Assembly: GCA_009763385.1 (NCBI GenBank)
Contig: CM019825.1
Coordinates: 115,811,131 to 115,875,130, forward strand
DNA length: 64,000 nt
Direction: 5' to 3'
Origin: Coix lacryma-jobi var. lacryma-jobi
Taxonomy: Eukaryota > Streptophyta > Magnoliopsida > Poales > Poaceae
The stretch's first letter is position 1; every line of letters begins with the position of its first letter. Below are positions 34,025 through 44,765 of this stretch, one piece after another. Under the pieces are notes generated by a model. It was not told the DNA's origin. It worked only from the letters and a program-made list of their open reading frames with translations, and did no database searches. The translations under genes and the position numbers were made by a program.

Positions 34025-36444
34025 AAAGAGCACAGTGCTCTTCTCTTTTTTCTGAGAGATGTGAATAGTGTTCGGTTTTCTCTTTTTTGTATGATTTTCT
34101 GTGTGCATCCAAAAATTCTGAAACTTTTGTGGTAGACTCTTTATACTCTGTAGTATTTTATAAAAATATGAAACTTGAGTTTCGTGCAAAGATTTAAAAA
34201 TGTAAAATTCCCCTTTTAATTGAAAAAATGAAGGTTTAGGTATTTTTGGAGGGTGATTTATAACTCCAAAAATCATGAGACAAATTTTTGTGAGCTTCTT
34301 ATGCCATGTTTAGTCTCTGGTAAAATTTTGAAGTCTTTTGGAACAAGTTGATTTTTAAGCGTTTATTTTAATTGTTAAATAATGCCTTTTGCTAATTAAT
34401 GTCTGATTTTATTTGAGCACCTTAATGACCTCCAAAAATTATGAAATTTGTTTTGCCATCTATCTACACCATAATGAACTTATGTGATTAATTTGGTAAT
34501 TTTTGGAGCAACTTCATAAAATGACCTTTTAAATAAATTAAGAAAATAGAAAAGATGGATTAGGGTTGGTAATAAGTGTTTGATGATGTGATCTTTGGAT
34601 TGATTGATGTTCATAGACCCCTACCCTTGGTCTATGATGTTTGTAATGCTATGTTTGGTTGATGCTTAGGATAATTATAATAAGGGCTAGTTTAATCAAT
34701 ATTGCTTAAGGAAGAAATGGTTACCTTTTATGCTCAACCTAGATTTCAATCATGCTTTGTTTAAAAGTAATCTAGAATCAGTGGAATTGTCTTGCACCAT
34801 AAGTTCATGTCATCATTCTCATGAGCATTCATCATTGCATCCGTATAGTTGACGAAGAAGGACCTGAAGTCGAGGTAGCCACCGAAGGATCTGTCCCCGA
34901 GGCAACCCCGAGCTCCGGCACCTACACCACCAACCCCGCGTCTGCTCTTTTTGCCATCCAAGGCAAGCCCCGGTGCATTTAACCCTTTCCTTGAATTTTA
35001 TAAAATGATTTCCTTAAATGCTTTTGAGTTAAATTACTGCATTAGGTTTATAGGAGTTGTGTGCTACCCTAATTGATGCATTATCCACCTTGACCACCGA
35101 TACACCCGATACCTGCTTTTCAAAAGGTATTTGAAAAAGGCTTAGCAATGCTATTAAATAGATTTGCAATAAAAATGCCAATTTCAAAAGTGTGATCACT
35201 TAAGAATCTTTATGGGACTTTGGCTTTACTCCCACTATTGGCTAAGTATCTGATCCGTACTTAGTCAATGGGAAGGAGAGGTTGTCCTTGCGTACGGTGC
35301 CGTCATGTTGTAGTCCGGGACTCAACAGTTGACACCGACCGGGACAGGGTTGAAAAACCGACAGGACCTGTACTCTTGGGTTAGAGTCCCGAGGTGCTTG
35401 TCGCTGGCGGAAAAATGTAGGGACCATCCGTATGGGGGCCTGCTGGTCAAGACTTGTAACTATTCACATACTACGGAAAGCTCTGGCTCCGAGAAATCCA
35501 TTATTGGACCGACAACCGCGCACTGGGAGTGGAGAGATGGCGGAAGTAGCATGTACCCACGTGGGTTAGAGTCCCGGATTGGAGTGGTGTACTGTACTTC
35601 CGGGTGGCGTAGGACCGGGCCCAATCTTGGAGGAATCGTGGTAGACGAGTTGGCATATGCAAGCTTGGGTGCTACATATGCAGTGTGGATAGGGATCCTC
35701 AGCTGAGTATTATTTATCCGGATTAACGTTGCTCCTCGGTTATGGAGACTTGGTCCACTGACTGTCAACGGAGAGTGGTTCTCAACTAGGAATGTTTTGA
35801 AATGTAAAATGAATCATGAATGATGAAGAATTGTGGAATACTGAATCTTTCAAAATAAAATAAGATTTACAAAATGCTATTCTGCAAAATACTTGATCTT
35901 GTTTAAGCCTTACCTTGACTACCCTAAGCTTTCATTCCTGAGTCTTCTCCCTTTTTCTTTAGTCGGGTAAGTCTTGTTGAGTACCTTTGTACTCAGGGTT
36001 TTATTACCCATGTTGCAGGTATGGCAGATCCCTCAGTATGCCTTGGACCCTGCTGTGTGACTGTTGTTCAGGAAGAGGCCGATGAGGCCGATGAGTGATT
36101 ATTCACCCTCGGGCTGGGTGAAGTATCTTTACCTTCAGTTGTTGTCATATGCTACTCTGCCAACTCTATCTATTTGAACTATGGTCTGTAAAAACTTCAC
36201 TTTGATTTTATGTTGAACCCTGGTTTGTAAAACTATTGTTATCTAAGTCTTCCGCTATTTACTCCGATGTTATTTGTCAAAATGTTAAAGAGATTGTAAC
36301 TGAATTGTGAGATGATCCTACGGACAACGGGCACTGATGTAGCCCAGTAGCGCAACCGGTCTTAATCACTTGGCTGTATGGATCGACTGTCAGTGGTTGA
36401 CGGTGATCAGTGGGCCATGGGATTAGAGCCGTTACGTTACAGAG

Positions 36445-36456
36445 TGGTATCGGAGC
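36445..36456 (+). other. Primer-binding site of Tekay element
   Basis: TGGTATCGGAGC lies three bases after the 5' LTR and is complementary to the initiator tRNA-Met 3' end (one difference from the standard TGGTATCAGAGC). Confidence 0.85.
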
Positions 36457-36755
36457 ATCTCACTATGACCGTTGCAATCTTTTTGCGAAAACTTCAAAAT
36501 GTTTTTAACGAAAACTAAACTTGACTGTTTTGAGTCCAAATTGCTTCTCTCATCTCATCTTGTCTTTGGCAACTAGTAGCAAGACAACTTGGATAAGCCC
36601 TATGTACCTTACCTTAGTAGTTGCATTGCCTTGTTCCGTAGGAACGATTCATGCATCATGTCATATTCACTTAAGTATATAAAAGAGTTCGTTGGGTTAG
36701 TGTGCCTATACCTTTTTCTTGCTAGCCTTTCTCATCTATAACCTCTTGTCCAGAT

Positions 36756-39700
36756 ATGGCCATCATCAAGCGGACTGCCCGCAAGTCGACTGGACCGAAC
36801 GGTGTGCCGCGTCACCAGCTGGCGCCACGCACCGGAGAAGAGACTGGAGAATCCTCCAATAGTCGTCGCTTTCCCCGCCGCACCCGCAAGCAGCTGAAGG
36901 AGGAAATCAAGAATCTGAAGGCTGAAATGGAGAATATGGAGCATGACTTCTACCTTTCTCGCATGGAGTTTTATGAAGCACGAGCTTCCTTGGAACAGGC
37001 TAACCGGAACACGATTCGCGCTATCGAGCAGCGCAATGATGCTTGGACCCGCGAGGACGTTGCCAGAGCCCAGCTCCATGGACTTCAGCAATACACCGCC
37101 CAGATCGAGCAGTACAATGATATGCTTCATGAGGAAGTGCATCAGCTGCATGATCAACTCCATCCCTTGGTACCCCCGGTTATGGAAGACCCCGAAGACG
37201 GAGTCGTGGAGGAACCTGAAGTGGAACATGAGCCTGATCAGAATGAGGAAGTGGTCCGCAGTATACCAGTAATGTTGGGGAAACATGTCTTTCCCACCAC
37301 CATGATAGTACTGCGCGATCAAGAGATAGATGTCATCTTAGGCATGAATTGGATGTGTCAGTATAAAGCCATGATAGACATCTTGAATAGAGTTGTGAGA
37401 GTGGATATTCCTAACAGTACCGCCAAACTCCTTCTCCAACTTCCTATACCTTCAAAACCAGCTACCACACAGCTAAATGCTACCTATGATCAAGGGATCC
37501 GAGACATCCCTGTAGTCTGTGAATTCCCTGATGTCTTTCCTGAAGATTTACCTGGTCTACCTCCCGACCGTGATGTTGAGTTTGCTATAGAGCTAAAGCC
37601 CGGGACTGCTCCTATATCCCGTAGAGCTTATCGAATGCCTCCTAGAGAGTTGGCAGAACTGAAGATCCAATTGCAAGAACTATTGGATAAGGGTCTCATT
37701 CGCCCAAGTTCTTCTCCTTGGGGCTGTCCTGCTATCTTTGTGAAGAAGAAGGACAAAAGCCTTCGTTTGTGCGTTGACTATCGCCCGCTCAACGAGGTCA
37801 CCATCAAAAATAAATATCCCTTGCCTCGCATTGATCTTCTGTTTGACCAGTTATCTGGAGCCAGAGTGTTTTCCAAGATCGACCTCAGATCTGGCTATCA
37901 CCAAATAAAAATTCGTCCCGAAGATATTCCCAAAACAGCTTTCACCACCAGATACGGCCTATATGAGTACTTGGTCATGTCTTTTGGCTTGACCAATGCC
38001 CCCGCTCATTTCATGTATCTCATGAACTCTGTGTTCATGCCAGAGCTCGATAAATTTGTAGTCGTGTTCATTGACGACATCCTTGTTTATTCTAGAACTC
38101 CTGAAGATCATGCCATGCATCTTCGTGTTGTTCTCTCTCGTCTCAGAGATCACCAGCTGTATGCCAAGTTCAGTAAATGTGAATTCTGGCTAGATCGAAT
38201 TCAATTCCTTGGTCATGTCCTGTCCGCTGAAGGTGTGTCAGTTGACCCTGAAAAAGTGGCAGATATCTTGGATTGGAAGCCACCTACCACTGTCCGCGAA
38301 GTTCGCAGCTTCATGGGAATGGCTGGATACTATCGTCGTTTCATCCCAGACTTCTCCAGAGTTGCCAAGCCTATCACAGAGTTGTTGAAGAATTCCGTGG
38401 ATTTTGTTTGGTCAACAGCCTGTGAGCAAGCTTTTCAAGCCTTGAAGAAGCTACTAACTACATCACCAGTCCTAGCTCAACCAGACATCGAGAAACCCTT
38501 TGATGTATACTGTGATGCATCGGGTACTGGGTTAGGCTATGTTTTGATGCAAGAAGGTCGAGTGATCGCTTATGCCTCACGGCAGCTTAGGCGACATGAG
38601 GAGAATTATCCAACCCATGACCTTGAGTTAGCAGCAGTGGTGCATGCTTTGAAGATATGGCGTCATTATCTGTTGGGCAGTACCTGCAATGTGTACACTG
38701 ATCATAAGAGCCTGAAGTATATCTTCACTCAAGAAGAGTTGAACATGAGGCAGCGAAGATGGCTTGAGTTAATCAAGGACTATGATATCGAAGTGCATTA
38801 CCATCCTGGTAAGGCAAATGTAGTTGCCGATGCCCTCAGTCGCAAGTCATACTGCAACTGTCTGACGATGAAGCCCCATGATCTTTCCTTGTGCCATGCT
38901 CTTGAAAGGATGGGTATTGAGATAGTTCCGCAAGGAAGCCTGAACAATGTCCGGATAGAAACATCGGTCAAGGAACAAGTCATCGCTGCACAGAAAGATA
39001 ACCCTGGAATCAAGCACATCATCGAAAAGGTCCAGACCGGTAAGGCTGATTGTTTCAGGATCGATGATGTAGGAGTTGTTTGGTTCAAGAACCGTCTAGT
39101 AGTTCCCAAGGTGCCTGAGTTGAGACAGTTGATCCTTGATGAGGCACACCTGTCTAGGTTTTCCATCCACCCTGGCAGCAACAAGATGTACCAGGATCTA
39201 AGGCAGAGATTCTGGTGGACAAAGATGAAGATTGAAATCGCTCGCTATGTCGCTCGCTGTGACACTTGTCAGAAAGTCAAAGCCGTGCACATGAAGCCTG
39301 GAGGAGAATTGCAGCCTTTATCTGTACCTGCCTGGAAGTGGGAAGATATCAGCATGGATTTTGTAAATGGACTACCCAAGACTCGAAAAGGTTTTGATTC
39401 CATTTGGGTAATCGTGGACCGACTCACCAAACAAGCTCACTTTCTGCCAGTCAAGACCAGCTATGCCGTCCCCACGTATGCCGCCTTGTACAAGAACAAC
39501 ATAGTGAAGCTTCATGGAATACCCAAGACCATTATCTCTGATCGTGGTACTCAGTTTGTCGCAAAGTTCTGGAAAGCGTTCCATACCTCACTTGGAACCA
39601 AGCTCTTGCATAGTACGGCATATCATCCACAAACAAATGGACAAACTGAGCGAGTCAACCAAGTGTTAGAGGATATGTTGAGAGCATGTGTGCTCACCTT

Positions 39701-40406
39701 CGCAGATACTTGGGATGACTGTTTGCCCTTGGCAGAGTTCTCATATAATAACAGTTATCAAGAAAGCATCAAAATGGCACCCTTTGAAGCACTGTACGGT
39801 CGTCGTTGCCGTACACCCCTCAATTGGTCTGAGCCCGGAGAAAGAGAATTTTTTGGAGTTGACCTGGTCAAAGATATGGAAGAGAAAGTCAAGCAGATAC
39901 AAGAGAACATGAAGATTGCCCAATCCCGACAAAAGAGTTATGCTGACAAGAGACGTCGACCTCTGAAGTTTCAAGTTGGAGATTACGTATATCTCAAGGT
40001 CTCACCAACCAAAGGAGTCACTCGTTTTGGGGTCAAGGGAAAGTTAGCACCCCGCTACATTGGTCCGTTTGAGATTTTGGAATGTTGTGGCAAGGTAGCT
40101 TACAAGCTGAAGTTGCCCGATCATCTCTCTGCTGTCCACAATGTTTTCCATGTCTCCCAACTTAAGAAGTGCCTCCGAGTACCAGAACATGTCGTGGAAG
40201 TTGAAGGTGTCGAGTTAGAGCCTGATCTATCCTACTCGGAATATCCAGTTCGCGTGTTGGATCACAAAGATCGAGTTACTCGAAGAACTACCACAAGGTG
40301 GTACAAAATCCAGTGGAACCAGCACTCTGAAGAAGAAGCTACTTGGGAATCTGAAGACTTCTTGGCAAAGAACTATCCCGACTTTCTCGAATCCCTGTCT
40401 AGGTAA
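36756..40406 (+). CDS. Chromovirus polyprotein with in-frame gag/protease deletion (RT, RNase H, integrase, chromodomain)
   Basis: 1216 residues without a stop. Residues 1-165 are a gag remnant, charged and coiled-coil. From about 170 the frame enters the end of protease (ILGMNWM, 194-200), with no D-S/T-G active site, no capsid core and no CCHC knuckle. RT spans about 290-460: catalytic Asp376 and FIDD (Asp440, Asp441). RNase H: Asp587, Glu624, Asp649. Integrase: zinc finger His798, His805, Cys835, Cys838, and catalytic Asp868, Asp929 and Glu965 with the usual 35-residue spacing. A GPY/F-like region (about 1095-1140) and a chromodomain-like tail (about 1160-1216, EEEATWESEDFL) follow, as in the Tekay clade. 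All visible catalytic residues of RT, RNase H and integrase are intact. Without its own capsid and protease it could act only in trans with relatives. Confidence 0.92.
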   Translation: MAIIKRTARKSTGPNGVPRHQLAPRTGEETGESSNSRRFPRRTRKQLKEEIKNLKAEMENMEHDFYLSRMEFYEARASLEQANRNTIRAIEQRNDAWTREDVARAQLHGLQQYTAQIEQYNDMLHEEVHQLHDQLHPLVPPVMEDPEDGVVEEPEVEHEPDQNEEVVRSIPVMLGKHVFPTTMIVLRDQEIDVILGMNWMCQYKAMIDILNRVVRVDIPNSTAKLLLQLPIPSKPATTQLNATYDQGIRDIPVVCEFPDVFPEDLPGLPPDRDVEFAIELKPGTAPISRRAYRMPPRELAELKIQLQELLDKGLIRPSSSPWGCPAIFVKKKDKSLRLCVDYRPLNEVTIKNKYPLPRIDLLFDQLSGARVFSKIDLRSGYHQIKIRPEDIPKTAFTTRYGLYEYLVMSFGLTNAPAHFMYLMNSVFMPELDKFVVVFIDDILVYSRTPEDHAMHLRVVLSRLRDHQLYAKFSKCEFWLDRIQFLGHVLSAEGVSVDPEKVADILDWKPPTTVREVRSFMGMAGYYRRFIPDFSRVAKPITELLKNSVDFVWSTACEQAFQALKKLLTTSPVLAQPDIEKPFDVYCDASGTGLGYVLMQEGRVIAYASRQLRRHEENYPTHDLELAAVVHALKIWRHYLLGSTCNVYTDHKSLKYIFTQEELNMRQRRWLELIKDYDIEVHYHPGKANVVADALSRKSYCNCLTMKPHDLSLCHALERMGIEIVPQGSLNNVRIETSVKEQVIAAQKDNPGIKHIIEKVQTGKADCFRIDDVGVVWFKNRLVVPKVPELRQLILDEAHLSRFSIHPGSNKMYQDLRQRFWWTKMKIEIARYVARCDTCQKVKAVHMKPGGELQPLSVPAWKWEDISMDFVNGLPKTRKGFDSIWVIVDRLTKQAHFLPVKTSYAVPTYAALYKNNIVKLHGIPKTIISDRGTQFVAKFWKAFHTSLGTKLLHSTAYHPQTNGQTERVNQVLEDMLRACVLTFADTWDDCLPLAEFSYNNSYQESIKMAPFEALYGRRCRTPLNWSEPGEREFFGVDLVKDMEEKVKQIQENMKIAQSRQKSYADKRRRPLKFQVGDYVYLKVSPTKGVTRFGVKGKLAPRYIGPFEILECCGKVAYKLKLPDHLSAVHNVFHVSQLKKCLRVPEHVVEVEGVELEPDLSYSEYPVRVLDHKDRVTRRTTTRWYKIQWNQHSEEEATWESEDFLAKNYPDFLESLSR

Positions 40407-40448
40407 AGTTTTGCCTTTATCCCTTCTTTGTCCTTTCTTAAGACGCAG

Positions 40449-40483
40449 AATCTCGGGGCGAGATTTCTTTAAGGGGGGAAGGC
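40449..40483 (+). other. Polypurine tract and adjoining inverted repeat of Tekay element
   Basis: The polypurine tract AAGGGGGGAAGG ends one base before the 3' LTR (40484). Just upstream is AATCTCG-GGG-CGAGATT (40449-40465), a 7-bp perfect inverted repeat. It matches AAATCTCG-TCC-CGAGATTT at the same place in the three-LTR element (7073-7091). Confidence 0.75.
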
Positions 40484-43400
40484 TGTAACACCTCTGGTGT
40501 TTAAGCATGTAATTAACTTGACATATCATCATTAGCATCATTAATCATCTTGATCATGATTTCATGTGTATGCATTTGCTTAGTGTATCATTTTATGTGA
40601 TGTACCTCTATTGCAAAAACCCTTATTAGCCCACTTCTTCCTATAAGGGCAAAATGGTAATTTCACCTCTGTGCCTAGTTCTATGTAATTCTTGTTCAAA
40701 TTTAGTGCCCTGATGTTTGTTGCTTTGATCCGAGTTCAAAAATCAGATTTGAATTGAGTTTCCTTTTGCAAAACCCTAAAATCCCAAATCCTGGATTTAT
40801 TCCCTTTTTAATAACTTTTTCAAAATTCAAAATTTTGAGTTGGTTCAAAAAGCAAAGTTGTGAATCTGACCTAGAGGAACAACTTTGGTATTTAAAGATT
40901 TCCATGTTTCTATATAAAATTTGGAGTAATTTCAAATTCATTCAAATTCCAGTTTTTGTCCCCTTTTTAGTTTTAAAAAGTTAATCAAAAACTATTGAGT
41001 TTCAGAAAAAGTGTATATTAGCAAAGTTGTAGGTTTTGACAAATGGAACAACTTTCATATTGGAAGATTTTCAAGTTTCAGTTTGAAATCCAAAGTAATT
41101 TTGATTTGAATCAAATTTGAAAAGTGTTCCCTTTTCTGTTTTTGAATATAGTTCAAAAACTATTTGGAATTTGAAAATGTTCATATTGACAAAGTTGTAG
41201 ATCTAATTTTTCTGAACAACTTTGGTATTTGGAGTTTTTGTCGCACAGTTCAAATTTTGGGAGATTTTTGCAAAATACAGAACCTGGCCAAAAGTCAAAC
41301 CCTAGACCCTAGCACTGTTCTTCTTCCCGTAGAGCCAGAGGCCAGGGGGGGCCGGCCATGGCGCCGGCGCTGCGGCTGCAGCGCAGGCGGCTGCTCCCCA
41401 CGCGCCACCAACCTGCCACCGCTGTTCCCCTGTTCCCTCCGCGCCCGCACGCGAGCGCTGACTCTCGCTCTCGGCCCCTACAGTGCCCAGCCGCCGCCGC
41501 CGCGTGGCCATCGCCGGCCGAGCATTGCGCCCGAGCCCCGGCTGCACGCCAGCTCGACCGCCAGAGCGCAATCGAGTGCGCACGCCCCCGCAAACCTTAC
41601 CCGCGTAGCCCCGAGGTCTCTACCGGCCCCTGGCCGCGGCTATATAAGCCCGCCGGAGCCCGACCTCCGCACTCCACCTCCGCCACCGTGGCCAGCTCTC
41701 TCCAGTCACTCCGCCGCTCCACCACCTAGCTCGGAAGCTCCGCCTTGAGCTCGTGAAGCTTTCCCACCCTTCAATTTCACCTTCCCCGCCTCCGTTCGCC
41801 CGGCGTAAGCTCGCCGTCCCCATCTCCGGCCGAAACCCGGCGAGCTCGGGTTCGTGGAATTCGCCGCCTCCGGCCGTGATCATCTCTCACCGACCCCCGT
41901 GTTGTGTTCTTTGACCCCGTGCGACTCTAACCCGGCCCTTGCGGTCGCTGTTGTTGCTCAGGACCGCCGGACCGCCGGAGCGCCGCCGCGGTCATCTTCT
42001 CCCCCGAGCGTGTCGAGCCTCACCTTCGTGTCGAGCCTCACCCTCGAGAACGAGTCGAGCCTCACCCTCGAGCCCTGCCTCCGACACGTGGTAAGCATCC
42101 GAGCCCTCCCAGTCAGGTCTCGGACAGAGGCCTGTTTCTCCGCTTCGCCCGAGCCCAAGCCTCGGCGAGCGCATGCCCTCCGCTTCGCCCGAGCCCAAGC
42201 CTCGGCGACGCATGCTCTCCGCCTCGCCCGAGTCCGGCCTCGGACTGAGACTCACTTCTCCGTCTCGCCCGAGCCTCCGGGCCAGGCCTCGGCCGAAGCT
42301 ATCGCTTCCGTCTCGACCGAGCCCCGCGACTCGCCGAGCCCGGCCTACAAAGAGCACAGTGCTCTTCTCTTTTTTCTGAGAGATGTGAATAGTGTTCGGT
42401 TTTCTCTTTTTTGTATGATTTTCTGTGTACATCCAAAAATTCTGAAACTTTTGTGGTAGACTCTTTATACTCTGTAGTATTTTATAAAAATATGAAACTT
42501 GAGTTTAGTGCAAAGATTTAAAAATGTAAAATTCCCCTTTTAATTGAAAAAATGAAGGTTTAGGTATTTTTGGAGGGTGATTTATAACTCCAAAAATCAT
42601 GAGACAAATTTTTGTGAGCTTCTTATGCCATGTTTAGTCTCTGGTAAAATTTTGAAGTCTTTTGGAACAAGTTGATTTTTAAGCGTTTATTTTAATTGTT
42701 AAATAATGCCTTTTGCTAATTAATGTCTGATTTTATTTGAGCACCTTAATGACCTCCAAAAATTATGAAATTTGTTTTGCCATCTATCTACACCATAATG
42801 AACTTATGTGATTAATTTGGTAATTTTTGGAGCAACTTCATAAAATGACCTTTTAAATAAATTAAGAAAATAGAAAAGATGGATTAGGGTTGGTAATAAG
42901 TGTTTGATGATGTGATCTTTGGATTGATTGATGTTCATAGACCCCTACCCTTGGTCTATGATGTTTGTAATGCTATGTTTGGTTGATGCTTAGGATAATT
43001 ATAATAAGGGCTAGTTTAATCAATATTGCTTAAGGAAGAAATGGTTACCTTTTATGCTCAACCTAGATTTCAATCATGCTTTGTTTAAAAGTAATCTAGA
43101 ATCAGTGGAATTGTCTTGCACCATAAGTTCATGTCATCATTCTCATGAGCATTCATCATTGCATCCGTATAGTTGACGAAGAAGGACCTGAAGTCGAGGT
43201 AGCCACCGAAGGATCTGTCCCCGAGGCAACCCCGAGCTCCGGCACCTACACCACCAACCCCGCGTCTGCTCTTTTTGCCATCCAAGGCAAGCCCCGGTGC
43301 ATTTAACCCTTTCCTTGAATTTTATAAAATGATTTCCTTAAATGCTTTTGAGTTAAATTACTGCATTAGGTTTATAGGAGTTGTGTGCTACCCTAATTGA

Positions 43401-44765
43401 TGCATTATCCACCTTGACCACCGATACACCCGATACCTGCTTTTCAAAAGGTATTTGAAAAAGGCTTAGCAATGCTATTAAATAGATTTGCAATAAAAAT
43501 GCCAATTTCAAAAGTGTGATCACTTAAGAATCTTTATGGGACTTTGGCTTTACTCCCACTATTGGCTAAGTATCTGATCCGTACTTAGTCAATGGGAAGG
43601 AGAGGTTGTCCTTGCGTACGGTGCCGTCATGTTGTAGTCCGGGACTCAACAGTTGACACCGACCGGGACAGGGTTGAAAAACCGACAGGACCTGTACTCT
43701 TGGGTTAGAGTCCCGAGGTGCTTGTCGCTGGCGGAAAAATGTAGGGACCATCCGTATGGGGGCCTGCTGGTCAAGACTTGTAACTATTCACATACTACGG
43801 AAAGCTCTGGCTCCGAGAAATCCATTATTGGACCGACAACCGCGCACTGGGAGTGGAGAGATGGCGGAAGTAGCATGTACCCACGTGGGTTAGAGTCCCG
43901 GATTGGAGTGGTGTACTGTACTTCCGGGTGGCGTAGGACCGGGCCCAATCTTGGAGGAATCGTGGTAGACGAGTTGGCATATGCAAGCTTGGGTGCTACA
44001 TATGCAGTGTGGATAGGGATCCTCAGCTGAGTATTATTTATCCGGATTAACGTTGCTCCTCGGTTATGGAGACTTGGTCCACTGACTGTCAACGGAGAGT
44101 GGTTCTCAACTAGGAATGTTTTGAAATGTAAAATGAATCATGAATGATGAAGAATTGTGGAATACTGAATCTTTCAAAATAAAATAAGATTTACAAAATG
44201 CTATTCTGCAAAATACTTGATCTTGTTTAAGCCTTACCTTGACTACCCTAAGCTTTCATTCCTGAGTCTTCTCCCTTTTTCTTTAGTCGGGTAAGTCTTG
44301 TTGAGTACCTTTGTACTCAGGGTTTTATTACCCATGTTGCAGGTATGGCAGATCCCTCAGTATGCCTTGGACCCTGCTGTGTGACTGTTGTTCAGGAAGA
44401 GGCCGATGAGGCCGATGAGTGATTATTCACCCTCGGGCTGGGTGAAGTATCTTTACCTTCAGTTGTTGTCATATGCTACTCTGCCAACTCTATCTATTTG
44501 AACTATGGTCTGTAAAAACTTCACTTTGATTTTATGTTGAACCCTGGTTTGTAAAACTATTGTTATCTAAGTCTTCCGCTATTTACTCCGATGTTATTTG
44601 TCAAAATGTTAAAGAGATTGTAACTGAATTGTGAGATGATCCTGCGGACAACGGGCACTGATGTAGCCCAGTAGCGCAACCGGTCTTAATCACTTGGCTG
44701 TACGGATCGACTGTCAGTGGTTGACGGTGATCAGTGGGCCATGGGATTAGAGCCGTTACGTTACA
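40484..44765 (+). repeat. 3' LTR of Tekay element
   Basis: 4282 bp, same ends as the 5' LTR and nearly identical apart from the missing 18-bp repeat unit (near 42040), one C fewer near 41350 and a handful of substitutions. TATA at 41641-41647. Followed directly by the TSD CAATC (44766-44770). Confidence 0.9.

Larger units (their letters stand above)
32141..36441 (+). repeat. 5' LTR of Tekay element
   Basis: 4301 bp, from TGTAACACC to GTTACGTTACA. Layout: AT-rich U3 (32141-32930), GC-rich promoter zone with TATA at 33299-33305, GC-rich minisatellite (33660-34020), AT-rich remainder. The first about 3.9 kb resemble the LTRs of the three-LTR element. The last about 420 bp (after 36020) do not. 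An extra 18-bp unit near 33700-33720 is absent from the 3' LTR. Confidence 0.9.
32141..44765 (+). mobile_element. Young Tekay-clade chromovirus (Ty3/Gypsy)
   Basis: 12,625 bp with TSD CAATC on both sides (32136-32140, 44766-44770). LTRs lie at 32141-36441 and 40484-44765, the PBS at 36445-36456, one pol ORF at 36756-40406 and the polypurine tract at 40470-40483. By eye the two LTRs differ at only about seven substitutions plus an 18-bp and a 1-bp indel over 4.3 kb, so insertion was recent. It lies in the minus-strand gag of a Tat-like element. Gag capsid, nucleocapsid and protease active site are deleted, so mobility would need proteins from relatives. Confidence 0.92.

Noticed and set aside
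36756..40406. Tekay ORF as a complete, autonomous polyprotein
   Set aside because: No capsid core, no CCHC knuckle and no D-S/T-G protease motif, although the frame is open.
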